DNA from: Flavobacterium aquidurense
GTDB taxonomy: Bacteria; Bacteroidota; Bacteroidia; Flavobacteriales; Flavobacteriaceae
Direction: 5' to 3'
Assembly (NCBI RefSeq): GCF_001404985.1
Contig: NZ_JRLF01000015.1
Coordinates: 1-64,000, forward strand
DNA length: 64,000 nucleotides
Shown here: positions 51,428 through 59,832 of the stretch, one piece after another
Layout of the letters: each line of letters begins with the position of its first letter
Position numbering within the stretch: position 1 is the first letter of the stretch
The notes under the pieces: model-generated
What the model saw: the letters and a program-made list of their open reading frames with translations, nothing else
Databases searched by the model: none
Told to the model about the DNA's origin: nothing
Program-made: the position numbers and the translations under genes

Positions 51428-54400
51428 CTAAATCTTATCGTACAACCACACTCTCAATAACGAAAGTAACTGATCTATATCTACCGGTTTTGTAATATAA
51501 TCTGATGCTCCGGCTTTGATGCATTTTTCTCTGTCGCCTGTCATTGCTTTTGCTGTAACTGCGATTAATGGCAAGCTTAAAAACTTAGGCATGCTTCGTA
51601 TTTTTTCAGCAGTTTCATAACCGTCCATATTAGGCATCATCATATCCAGTAAAACGACATCAGTATCAGGATGTTCGCCTAAAATTTTAATAGCCTCTTT
51701 ACCATCAAAAGCGGTAATCACATTCATTTTAAAGACTTCGAGTGCTTTTGTCAAAGAATAAATATTACGAACATCGTCGTCTACAATCAATACCTTTTTC
51801 TCGTGCAGGATATTATTTAGTAAATTTAGCTTTTTATGCCCTTCTTTTTTGTCTTTTCCATCTTTTTTATCTTCTACTAAATGAAGGAAAAGTGAAACCT
51901 CATCTAACATTCTTTGATATGAATGTGCTGTTTTTACAATAATAGAATCGGCATATTTTTTAATTTTAACCTCTTCTTTCATCGATAAACTTTTTCCTGT
52001 AAATACAATTACCGGAAGATTTTCTAATCCCGGAGATTTTTTTACTCCGTCTAAAATTTGGTAAGCGTGTTTATCCGGAATTCCCATATCAAGAATAACA
52101 CAATCTACTTCTGTTTTATTTAATGCCTCTAATCCTTGCGAAACTTCACTTTTTATTTCAGAATTAATATTATAAGTTTCCAGGAAATAAGCCAGTGCTT
52201 TAGCATGTTTTGGATTGTCCTCGATGATCAGCACTTTTTGCGCATCTTTATTAATAATGTGTTCTATTCTTAAAAACACATCCGGAATTTTATCAAAAGC
52301 AACGGGTTTATCTAAGAAATCAACGGCTCCTTTTAGTAAACTTTCCTGTTTTAATTTATGCGATGACATAATATGAACCGGCATGTGTTTGGTCGCTGAA
52401 TGATTTTTTAATTCTTCTAAAACTTCCCAACCACTTTTTATTGGTAGTTCAATATCTAATAAAACACCAACCGGATTGTATAATAAAGCAAAGTTCAGCG
52501 CATAATCGCCACGAACAGAAACAACACCTTTATATCCTTTTTTTCTGGTAAAAGTCAAAAGTGATTTTGCAAAGTTAATGTCGTCTTCTACAATCAAAAT
52601 TACTTTATCGCCTTCTTCAATTGAATCTCTGTCATCTTCAATTTCAGCAGGAATAGTCTCGCTTATATATTTTTTCTTAACCGGTGTTTTTTCTTCTTCA
52701 GGGATTTCAGTAAATTCTGTTGGAGGAATTTTCTCTACATTAATTTTATTTATTGCTGCTCCAAAAACCGGCAGACATAAAGTAAAAGTACTTCCTTTAT
52801 TTACTTTACTGTGCAGGATTATTTCACCACGAAGCAGTTTTGCTAATTCCCTGCTGATTGATAATCCCAATCCGGTTCCGCCATATTTACGTTTTGTAGA
52901 TCCATCAGCTTGTTGAAAAGCTTCGAAAATTAAAGGCTGTTTTTCTAATGGAATACCTATTCCGGTATCTTTTACAATAAAACAAATTATTTTATCATCG
53001 TCTGTATTTATTTTTATTTCGACACTAACAGTACCTTTTTCTGTAAATTTAATGGCATTAGAAATCAGGTTTTTCAAAATTTGTTCTAAACGCATTTTGT
53101 CTGTTTTAATGACAATTGGCGCATCTTTAGAAATAATTTCAAACTTAATTCCTTTTTCTTTCGCAACCTGATTAAACAAGTTCCATAAAGTATCTGTGAT
53201 TTCTTTTGTTGAAACATCTAAAAATTCAAGTTCCATTTTACCGGCTTCGATTTTAGATAAATCCAATATTTCATCGATCAAGCCCAATAAACTGTTTCCT
53301 GAACTCTGAATCACTTTAGCGAACTCAATTTCTTCGGCAACCATGCTTTTGTTGTTGTTTTCAGACAGCAATCGGCTCAAAAGTAAGATTGAGTTCAAAG
53401 GTGTTCTTAATTCGTGCGACATATTCGCCAGAAACTCTGATTTATATCGTGTTGTAAGCTCTAACGCTTCTGATTTTTTCTGGATTTCATTATTTTTCTC
53501 TTCCAGTAAGACACTTCTTTCAGATAATTCTTCATTGGTTTGTTCCAACTCTTCCTGCTGCACTCTTAGTTCTTCTTCAGATGCCTGTAATTTCTCTGTT
53601 TGAGCTTCCAGTTCAGCATTAATAGCTTCTAATTCGCTGTGTTGCACCTGAAGTTCTTCAGACTGGGATTTGGTTTCTTCTAACAATTCCATCACTCTTT
53701 TTCTATTTTGAGTTGATTTAATTGCGATTCCAATATTATTAGAAACAGTATTTAAAAATTCTAACTGCAGATCTGAGAATCCGTAAATACTTGCCAATTC
53801 AATAGCACCTTCTATTTTGGTATCTAGTAAAGGTACTGCTACAATATGAGTAGGTTTAATTTGTCCTAATGCATAATTTATATGAATATCATCCGGTGAC
53901 AACGTTTTTAATTCCAGTAGTTTTCCGGAAATAATAGCCTGCCCAATTAATCCTTCGCCTTTTTGAATGCGTTCGCGGTTTTTACTTGGTATATAGCTAT
54001 ATCCTCCCGCAACAAAAAGTTCGTTATCTTCAAGAACGTATAAAACTCCCGCGCTGCTATTGGTATACTGACAAACAAATTCAATAACATCTTTAGATAA
54101 TTTTTGCAGTGTTTTATCTCCCAGCATCACATTATTAAGATTGGCAACACCGGTTTGCATCCATTCTTTTTGGGATAATAAATCAAAAGAATTTTTTAGG
54201 GAAATCCCCATATTATTCAGCGATTCTCCTACACTTCCCAATGCATCAGCTTTTGTATCGTCTACTCGAATGTCATAATTTCCGCTAGAAATGTTACTTG
54301 CAATTGTACTAATCGCTTCAATTCTTTGTGCCGTTTCTTTGTCTTTTTTCTCTAATTCGTTTTGAAGTAAGGCACGCTCATTAAAATCTTTTAAAATTCG

Positions 54401-54997
54401 AATTAAAAAGACAATCGAAATTAAAAAAGCGACGATAAAAGCAACAATAATCAAAATGATACTATACATCCCGTATCGTTCTGAGTTTTGGTTGCGTTCT
54501 TTTAGGAGATTTTGTTCTGTATTTTCGACAATTTTAATTTGAGCACGCAAGTCGTTCATCATACTTCTGCCTTCATTGAGGTCGAATGTTACGGAGCCTT
54601 TCCCCAATCGTTTTTTTACGATCTGGTTGTTCAGATATTTAAAAAAATTACTTCTTTGGGTTTTTAATTCTTTTAATTGCTGCTGCTGAGACGCATTATC
54701 GACAGTAAGTTCTGTTACTTTATCAAAATACGAGTTTGATTTTATCTCCGCATCATTATATCGCTGCACAAATTGTTCGTCGCCGGTAATCAAATATCCC
54801 CGCATACTGGTTTGTGCTTCTGTAATTATAGCGGAACCTTCGTTCAGGTTATAAATTACTTCCTGAGTATGATTTACCCAAAAATTGCTGCTTAGCAAGC
54901 TTTTTATACTTAGATAAGAAGCTGTAGAACTGATCATTAAAACCAGTAATGACACACTAGAACTTATTAGTAAATTTCTTCTAAAATTGCTCTTCAT
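51428..54997 (-). CDS. CHASE3 hybrid sensor histidine kinase with three receiver domains
   Basis: An 1189-residue membrane kinase. Domain order: transmembrane segment (about 9-31), extracytoplasmic CHASE3 domain (about 35-170), second transmembrane segment (about 177-199), HAMP-like region (about 205-270), GAF domain (about 280-430), long coiled coil (about 435-515), HisKA with His528 in NMSHELRTPLNS, HATPase (about 630-760, with ISNAIKFT, VKDTGIGI and GGTGLGLSIS), then receivers at about 785-905, 915-1035 and 1065-1189. CHASE3 kinases sense periplasmic or membrane cues. It lies 15 bases after the REC-kinase gene and upstream of the response regulator, cheR and cheB. Confidence 0.95.
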   Translation of the reverse strand: MKSNFRRNLLISSSVSLLVLMISSTASYLSIKSLLSSNFWVNHTQEVIYNLNEGSAIITEAQTSMRGYLITGDEQFVQRYNDAEIKSNSYFDKVTELTVDNASQQQQLKELKTQRSNFFKYLNNQIVKKRLGKGSVTFDLNEGRSMMNDLRAQIKIVENTEQNLLKERNQNSERYGMYSIILIIVAFIVAFLISIVFLIRILKDFNERALLQNELEKKDKETAQRIEAISTIASNISSGNYDIRVDDTKADALGSVGESLNNMGISLKNSFDLLSQKEWMQTGVANLNNVMLGDKTLQKLSKDVIEFVCQYTNSSAGVLYVLEDNELFVAGGYSYIPSKNRERIQKGEGLIGQAIISGKLLELKTLSPDDIHINYALGQIKPTHIVAVPLLDTKIEGAIELASIYGFSDLQLEFLNTVSNNIGIAIKSTQNRKRVMELLEETKSQSEELQVQHSELEAINAELEAQTEKLQASEEELRVQQEELEQTNEELSERSVLLEEKNNEIQKKSEALELTTRYKSEFLANMSHELRTPLNSILLLSRLLSENNNKSMVAEEIEFAKVIQSSGNSLLGLIDEILDLSKIEAGKMELEFLDVSTKEITDTLWNLFNQVAKEKGIKFEIISKDAPIVIKTDKMRLEQILKNLISNAIKFTEKGTVSVEIKINTDDDKIICFIVKDTGIGIPLEKQPLIFEAFQQADGSTKRKYGGTGLGLSISRELAKLLRGEIILHSKVNKGSTFTLCLPVFGAAINKINVEKIPPTEFTEIPEEEKTPVKKKYISETIPAEIEDDRDSIEEGDKVILIVEDDINFAKSLLTFTRKKGYKGVVSVRGDYALNFALLYNPVGVLLDIELPIKSGWEVLEELKNHSATKHMPVHIMSSHKLKQESLLKGAVDFLDKPVAFDKIPDVFLRIEHIINKDAQKVLIIEDNPKHAKALAYFLETYNINSEIKSEVSQGLEALNKTEVDCVILDMGIPDKHAYQILDGVKKSPGLENLPVIVFTGKSLSMKEEVKIKKYADSIIVKTAHSYQRMLDEVSLFLHLVEDKKDGKDKKEGHKKLNLLNNILHEKKVLIVDDDVRNIYSLTKALEVFKMNVITAFDGKEAIKILGEHPDTDVVLLDMMMPNMDGYETAEKIRSMPKFLSLPLIAVTAKAMTGDREKCIKAGASDYITKPVDIDQLLSLLRVWLYDKI

Positions 54998-55012
54998 ACT
55001 TTTAAATTATAA

Positions 55013-56227
55013 TTATTCGTATTTTAAAGGGAGTATAATAATAAAACTGGCACCATGGCCAACCTGACTTTTTGCGGTGATTAATCCGTTGTGTTTTTCG
55101 ATAATTTTTTTAGCGATTGCCAATCCAATTCCGGTTCCTTCATAAGACTGACGATCGTTTAGACTCTGGAAAATAATGAATATTCGATCGAGGTAAATTT
55201 CATCAAATCCTATTCCGTTATCTTTTACCGTGATTCTGCAAAATTTACCATCCCGTGAAGCTGAACTCTCAAAAGATTTTTCTGAAATTAATTCAGATGT
55301 AATTTCGATTAAAGGATGTTGAGAATTTCCGGAGAATTTTAGTGCATTTCCTATCAAATTCTGAAAAACCTGTCTCAGCTGACTCGGGATACTATCTATT
55401 GTAGGAAGTTCGCTTGTTTTTATAGTAGCATTTTTTCTTTCGATCAGGTAATCAAAATCCGAAAGTACTTCTTGTAACACAACATTTAAGTCTGTAGATT
55501 CTGGTTTTACCTGAGATGATAATCTTGAATAGGCTAACAAATCAGTAATTAAAGTCTGCATTCTTTCTGCTGATTTAATCGTACGATCTACATAATCGAC
55601 TGCTTTGGCATCATCAGCGAGATAAAGTTCTTTGATGATTTTTATAAAGATTTGGATTTTCCGGATGGGTTCATTTAAATCATGCGAAACGACCCATGAA
55701 AATTGTTGCAGTTCGTGATTTTTCATCTCTAATTCTTCGTTTTTCGAAACCAGTTCTTTGGTTCTTTCAGCGATTTTAATTTCGAGATTATCCTGTGCTT
55801 CTTTCCTGATTTTTATTTCTTTAGAAAGCAAGTCTTTTATGCCTTTTAATTCATTTTGCTGCTCGTAAATTTTAATGAAAGTTTTTACTTTTAAAATCAG
55901 CAAATCTGTATCTACGGGTTTGGTAATATATTCTACAGCACCAGTTTCATATCCTTTAAAAATATATTTTTTCTCGATATTTAATGCTGATAAAAATATA
56001 ACCGGAATGTCTTTTGTGCGTTTATTGCCTGAAAGTATTTTGACTACTTCAAAGCCATCAAGTCCCGGCATTTGAACGTCCATGATAATAAGACAGTAAC
56101 TTATTTTCAGGATTTTCTTCAGGGCTTCTTCTCCCGACTCAGCAGTATCTACTTCAATATTATGCAGCTCTAATGTTTTTTTAAGGGCAATAATATTTGC
56201 CTTTATATCGTCTACGATTAATACCAT
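55013..56227 (-). CDS. Response regulator-histidine kinase fusion (REC-HisKA-HATPase)
   Basis: A 404-residue soluble protein with an N-terminal receiver (about 1-120: VDDIKANIIALKKTLE, phosphoacceptor in CLIIMDVQMPGLDGFE near 51, YITKPVDTDLL), a coiled coil (about 125-172), a bacteriophytochrome-style HisKA with His182 in SHDLNEPIRKIQ and an HATPase domain (about 285-404: IGNALKFSG, VKDNGIGFD, GTGIGLAIAKKI). It is the first gene of the minus-strand signalling operon. It can both receive phosphate and act as kinase, so it may link the hybrid kinase with the rest of the pathway. Confidence 0.93.
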   Translation of the reverse strand: MVLIVDDIKANIIALKKTLELHNIEVDTAESGEEALKKILKISYCLIIMDVQMPGLDGFEVVKILSGNKRTKDIPVIFLSALNIEKKYIFKGYETGAVEYITKPVDTDLLILKVKTFIKIYEQQNELKGIKDLLSKEIKIRKEAQDNLEIKIAERTKELVSKNEELEMKNHELQQFSWVVSHDLNEPIRKIQIFIKIIKELYLADDAKAVDYVDRTIKSAERMQTLITDLLAYSRLSSQVKPESTDLNVVLQEVLSDFDYLIERKNATIKTSELPTIDSIPSQLRQVFQNLIGNALKFSGNSQHPLIEITSELISEKSFESSASRDGKFCRITVKDNGIGFDEIYLDRIFIIFQSLNDRQSYEGTGIGLAIAKKIIEKHNGLITAKSQVGHGASFIIILPLKYE

Positions 56228-56537
56228 ACTGTTGTGGGGGAGTAAAAGTGTTATGAATAAAACTTGTTTTTTTTAGTTTGAAATCTTTTTATAAAATGAC
56301 ATTTAATACTATCTGATCCTAATATTAGTGCCATTGGCAAAACTTTCAAATTTATAAAAAAAAAGAAGAAACAACTTTTATAGGATATGAAATTAGTTAC
56401 ATAATTCCCATGTTAAATCCCTGCTGTAAATGATAATTCTATAAGTTTTATTGAGACAATTTTAGATTTATTTCAGTTAATGTTTTCTGCATACAATCCT
56501 TATTTTTAAACTAATGATTAACTCTAAAGTAAGTATT

Positions 56538-57386
56538 ATGAAAACGATAAAAACATTTCCGGAACAAAAGCAAAATCTTCCGGGTAACGAACATCAAATG
56601 AATCCTGAGCCTGAAATCATTAGAGAAAATTATGTTGGAAGCGGAAAACTATTGGGTAAAGTTGCCTTTATAACCGGCGGAGACAGTGGTATTGGCCGTA
56701 GTGTTGCCGTACATTTTGCGAGAGAAGGTGCTAATATTGCCATTGTTTACCTTAAAGAAGATAAAGATGCGAAAGACACCAAAGCACTTATCGAGAAAGA
56801 AGGCAGGGAATGCCTGATTATAAGCGGAGATCTAAAGGATGAAAAATTCTGCAAAAGTGCTGTAAAAAAATGCCATACCACATTTAAAAAAATAAATATT
56901 ATAGTTAACAATGCAGCTGTACAATTTCCTCAAACCGAATTCGAAAGCATTACTACTGCACAGCTTCATAAAACATTTGAAACTAATATTTATCCGTATT
57001 TTTATATTACAAAAGCAGCATTGCCTTTTCTTACAGAAGGTGATACTATCATTAATACAAGTTCAGTTACGGCGTATCGCGGCAGTGAACATCTGGCAGA
57101 TTATGCCAGTACAAAAGGCGCGATTGTGAGTTTCACCAGATCATTATCGACTATGCTTGCCAAAAAGAAAATAAGAGTAAATGGCGTTGCCCCCGGTCCT
57201 ATCTGGACACCATTGATTGTTGCCAGTTTTGATAACTTATCTGATTTTGGAAAAGATAATCCGATGGAAAGAGCCGGTCAACCCTCAGAAGTTGCTCCTG
57301 CTTATGTATTCCTGGCATGTCAGGACAGCAGTTACATCACCGGACAATTTATTCATATTAATGGTGGTGAATTGGTTGGTGGGTAA
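56538..57386 (+). CDS. SDR family oxidoreductase (YghA-like)
   Basis: A 282-residue short-chain dehydrogenase with an N-terminal extension (FPEQKQNLPGNEHQMNPEP) typical of the YghA/YhdF-type stress-related SDRs. The cofactor loop TGGDSGIGRS near residue 47, NNAAVQ near 125, Ser in NTSSVTAYRG and the YASTK catalytic Tyr and Lys near 188-192 are all present; VNGVAPGPIWTPL follows. It probably reduces aldehydes with NADPH. I chose ATG at 56538; an ATG at 56514 would add eight residues. The 310-base region before it, shared with the divergent kinase operon, shows no clear promoter. Confidence 0.9.
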   Translation: MKTIKTFPEQKQNLPGNEHQMNPEPEIIRENYVGSGKLLGKVAFITGGDSGIGRSVAVHFAREGANIAIVYLKEDKDAKDTKALIEKEGRECLIISGDLKDEKFCKSAVKKCHTTFKKINIIVNNAAVQFPQTEFESITTAQLHKTFETNIYPYFYITKAALPFLTEGDTIINTSSVTAYRGSEHLADYASTKGAIVSFTRSLSTMLAKKKIRVNGVAPGPIWTPLIVASFDNLSDFGKDNPMERAGQPSEVAPAYVFLACQDSSYITGQFIHINGGELVGG

Positions 57387-57432
57387 AGTTTTAAAAAGGG
57401 TCAAAGCTGCAAAGTTGCAAAGGTTCTGAGAT

Positions 57433-57529
57433 ACTGAGTTGCTAAGTTTTTTTTTCTTAATAATTAAAAAAATAACTTTTACTCCTGATAAACCAGGTAT
57501 TGCCTGATTTAAAAACTTAGTCACTCAGT
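57433..57529. repeat. Imperfect inverted repeat of the CTAAG/CTTAG family
   Basis: ACTGAGTTGCTAAGTTTTT (57433-57451) is complementary to 57511-57529 with two mismatches, and weaker similarity continues outside. The centre is AT-rich. It lies between the SDR and SemiSWEET genes. Confidence 0.7.
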
Positions 57530-57575
57530 CCCTTAGGAACTTAAAAAAAAAAAAAAACTTAATAACTCAAAAAAA

Positions 57576-57839
57576 ATGAATGCAATTGATGCTGTTGGAC
57601 TTTTTGCCGGAACTTGTGTTACGATATCCGTAATTCCGCAAATTATAAAAGTTTGGAAAACTAAAAAGGTAAAGCAAATTTCACTTAAAACCTTCGGTAT
57701 TCTTACTTTTGGAATAATGGTCTGGATTGTTTACGGCATCTTAAAAGAAGATTTACCTATAATTCTCACCAACAGCGTTTCATTATGCCTGAATTTAATT
57801 ATGGTTTATTTTATTATTTATTACGAAAAAGAGAGTTAG
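57576..57839 (+). CDS. SemiSWEET-type sugar transporter
   Basis: An 87-residue membrane protein with three transmembrane helices (about 5-21, 39-56, 61-80), the size of one half of a eukaryotic SWEET. The VISVIPQ-type PQ motif (SVIPQIIKVWKTKKVKQIS, with Pro-Gln near residue 22) and the FGIMVWIVYGI segment mark the family. Dimers carry sugars such as glucose or sucrose across the inner membrane in both directions. It is a single gene between a repeat and a terminator. Confidence 0.92.
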   Translation: MNAIDAVGLFAGTCVTISVIPQIIKVWKTKKVKQISLKTFGILTFGIMVWIVYGILKEDLPIILTNSVSLCLNLIMVYFIIYYEKES

Positions 57840-57894
57840 GAATAAGGGGCTAAGTTTCTAAGTTTTTTTAGCACAATCTTTAACAACAATACAT

Positions 57895-57928
57895 AAAAAA
57901 AACAGCCTGGTAAAAGCTGTTTTTTTTT
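57895..57928. terminator. Bidirectional terminator
   Basis: An A-run, AACAGC (57901-57906), GCTGTT (57916-57921) and a T-run form a classical hairpin between the convergent SemiSWEET and AraC-like genes. Confidence 0.75.
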
Positions 57929-57952
57929 CGTAGAAGTGATATGTAATGCTTA

Positions 57953-58780
57953 TTAGCTAGCTAGTTTTTGATTGTATGGCTTGTATGATAAATGGTATTT
58001 TTCTTTAAAAATACGTGGCAAATAGTGTCGGCCGGCTAATCCTGCAGCATTAATTACATCAGAAATATTGATATTCGAAATTCTTTTTATTTCATTAATT
58101 TGCTTTGTGGCCAAATTTACAATAGGTTCAAACGTTTTAATGTAGTTGTAACTGTGTTGAGCTATCTCCATCTCTACAATTTCTTTTAATATTACTTTTT
58201 TAAGTAAGTTTTTAACGATTCCTTGTTGCGGAAGCGCTTTAAGTTCCAGCCATTTTTCGGCAATTTTTAAATTCTCAGATCCTGTATAAATATAGTTTCC
58301 GGATTGGTTCATGAATCTTCTCTTTAATTGAGCGATCATTTCAAAATTCTCATCTTCTGTACTAATCGTTGGCACTCCTATCAATGAGAATTGAATACGT
58401 TTGTGGCTTTCAAAATATAGCACACTATTTATAACCGAAGTATTGCTTAAAACCCCTGTTTGATTGTTTTTAAGACTCTTTTTCTCCCCATTTGCACCAA
58501 AACTATGTGATAGCTTTCCGTTTTCGCAATACACAAAAAATATTGGTGCTGATTGAAAAGATTCCATACTTAAACTTACATCCTGATTTAATACAAGGTC
58601 AAAATTCAAATGCGACATTCTGTTATCCAAACAAACTCCGCTAATAGTGCCTTTTGCCCATTTAGATTTTATGATCAAATTGTATTCGTTATTATTGGTG
58701 ATCAATTCACCATCAAAACTATCTTTAAGATCATTAAAAATAGTATCAAATCTTCCTGTATTTAAGTATAGTTTTTTCAT
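57953..58780 (-). CDS. AraC-like protein with a single helix-turn-helix
   Basis: A 275-residue protein with an N-terminal region without clear motif (about 1-160), a helical middle and a C-terminal helix-turn-helix (about 238-270: ISDVINAAGLAGRHYLPRIF, then FKEKYHLSYKPYNQKL) that matches the first of the two AraC motifs. The second helix-turn-helix normally following is absent, because the frame ends with QKLAS. I chose ATG at 58780, which gives the simple start MKKLYLNTG; ATG at 58825 would add fifteen residues. Whether it binds DNA in full is unclear. The 477-base region upstream has repeats but no gene. Confidence 0.7.
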   Translation of the reverse strand: MKKLYLNTGRFDTIFNDLKDSFDGELITNNNEYNLIIKSKWAKGTISGVCLDNRMSHLNFDLVLNQDVSLSMESFQSAPIFFVYCENGKLSHSFGANGEKKSLKNNQTGVLSNTSVINSVLYFESHKRIQFSLIGVPTISTEDENFEMIAQLKRRFMNQSGNYIYTGSENLKIAEKWLELKALPQQGIVKNLLKKVILKEIVEMEIAQHSYNYIKTFEPIVNLATKQINEIKRISNINISDVINAAGLAGRHYLPRIFKEKYHLSYKPYNQKLAS

Positions 58781-58971
58781 ATTGGTCTGGTTTAATAAAA
58801 CTGGTTTGTATTTATTTACGTACAAATTTTAGTTTTGGTTTTTTATCTTATTTTGATAATTCAAATTTCAGAAATATTGTCTATCAAACCTTTATACAAT
58901 TTCAGTCAGATATTTCATAATTATTATAAAGAGATTTTTGTGTGTGAGAATGAAGATGATAGAATATAGAA

Positions 58972-59165
58972 GAAAGATGTTAGATGCAAGATGTGAAATG
59001 TAAGATGTAAGATGTAAGATGTAAGATGTAAGATGTAAGATGTAAGATGTTGGGATAAGTTGAAAGATGAGACAATGTGAAATTGAAAAATGTTTAATTC
59101 TAATTTCTTGCATCTAATATCTTGCATCTCTTCTATATTCTAACATCTTGCATCTAACATCTTTC
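58972..59165. repeat. Seven TAAGATG tandem repeats within 22-bp inverted arms
   Basis: Perfect 22-base arms (58972-58993 and 59144-59165), built on GAAAGATGTTAGATGCAAG, enclose seven exact TAAGATG units (59001-59049). Related catctaatatcttgcatc copies precede the right arm. Confidence 0.9.
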
Positions 59166-59257
59166 AAAGCAACTTTAAAAAAAGCAACTCAAAAAAAAAG
59201 CAGCTGCCCCAGATAAATCTGAAACAACTGCTCCCCAGCAAAATAAAAAATACTTAT

Positions 59258-59596
59258 CTATGTAAGTTCGTTTATGTCGGCATTTTTAGAATAATTTGCC
59301 TTCGGTATATCTTTAAAAAATTCAGCTTCTTCCAGGTCTGCTGTTGGGCCGTAACCTATTAAATGGGTTCCTTTTTTTTGATCCTTTGTTTCTATTATAT
59401 ATAAAATCGACATATCATCAGGATCACTCATACCTTCGTATCGATGATGGGCTACAATAAAAATCTCATCCGGCTGATAGGCATATTTTGACTCTGAATC
59501 GATTAGGCAACCATTTTCAAACAAATAATTAGTCATATACCCTTCGTCCTGATATTTCTTTATATAGTCGGTTTCGTGTTTTTGTTCCTTTTTCAT
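59258..59596 (-). CDS. Small conserved hypothetical protein (EGMSDPDD motif)
   Basis: A 112-residue soluble protein with an N-terminal charged start and the motif HHRYEGMSDPDDMSILYIIE (about residues 50-69), followed by KGTHLIGYGPTADLEEAEFF. This motif marks a family of small Bacteroidota proteins that are often mislabelled phosphoribosylpyrophosphate synthetase; they are far too short for that enzyme. Function unknown. It is located among stress-type genes and is divergent from the PAS kinase. Confidence 0.7.
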   Translation of the reverse strand: MKKEQKHETDYIKKYQDEGYMTNYLFENGCLIDSESKYAYQPDEIFIVAHHRYEGMSDPDDMSILYIIETKDQKKGTHLIGYGPTADLEEAEFFKDIPKANYSKNADINELT

Positions 59597-59832
59597 GATT
59601 TTATTGAATTAAGATTTTTTACAATCTATTATATATTCAAATTTCATCAATAGTAACAGATAAAATTAACTCAATTGATTTAAAAATTAGCTCATTCAAA
59701 AATTCAAAATAAAATCAATAAATATTTTACTAATTTTAACAATTATTCTGAAAGCGTCTTTAAATAATGCTATCAATTGAATTAGCTTTATTGTTTTAAA
59801 ATTGTTTTAAACCAAAACGAAATACCTTTTTA

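Noticed and set aside
58892..59127. Minus-strand frames with repeated HLTSYIL peptides
   Set aside because: They are the translation of the TAAGATG microsatellite and not genes.
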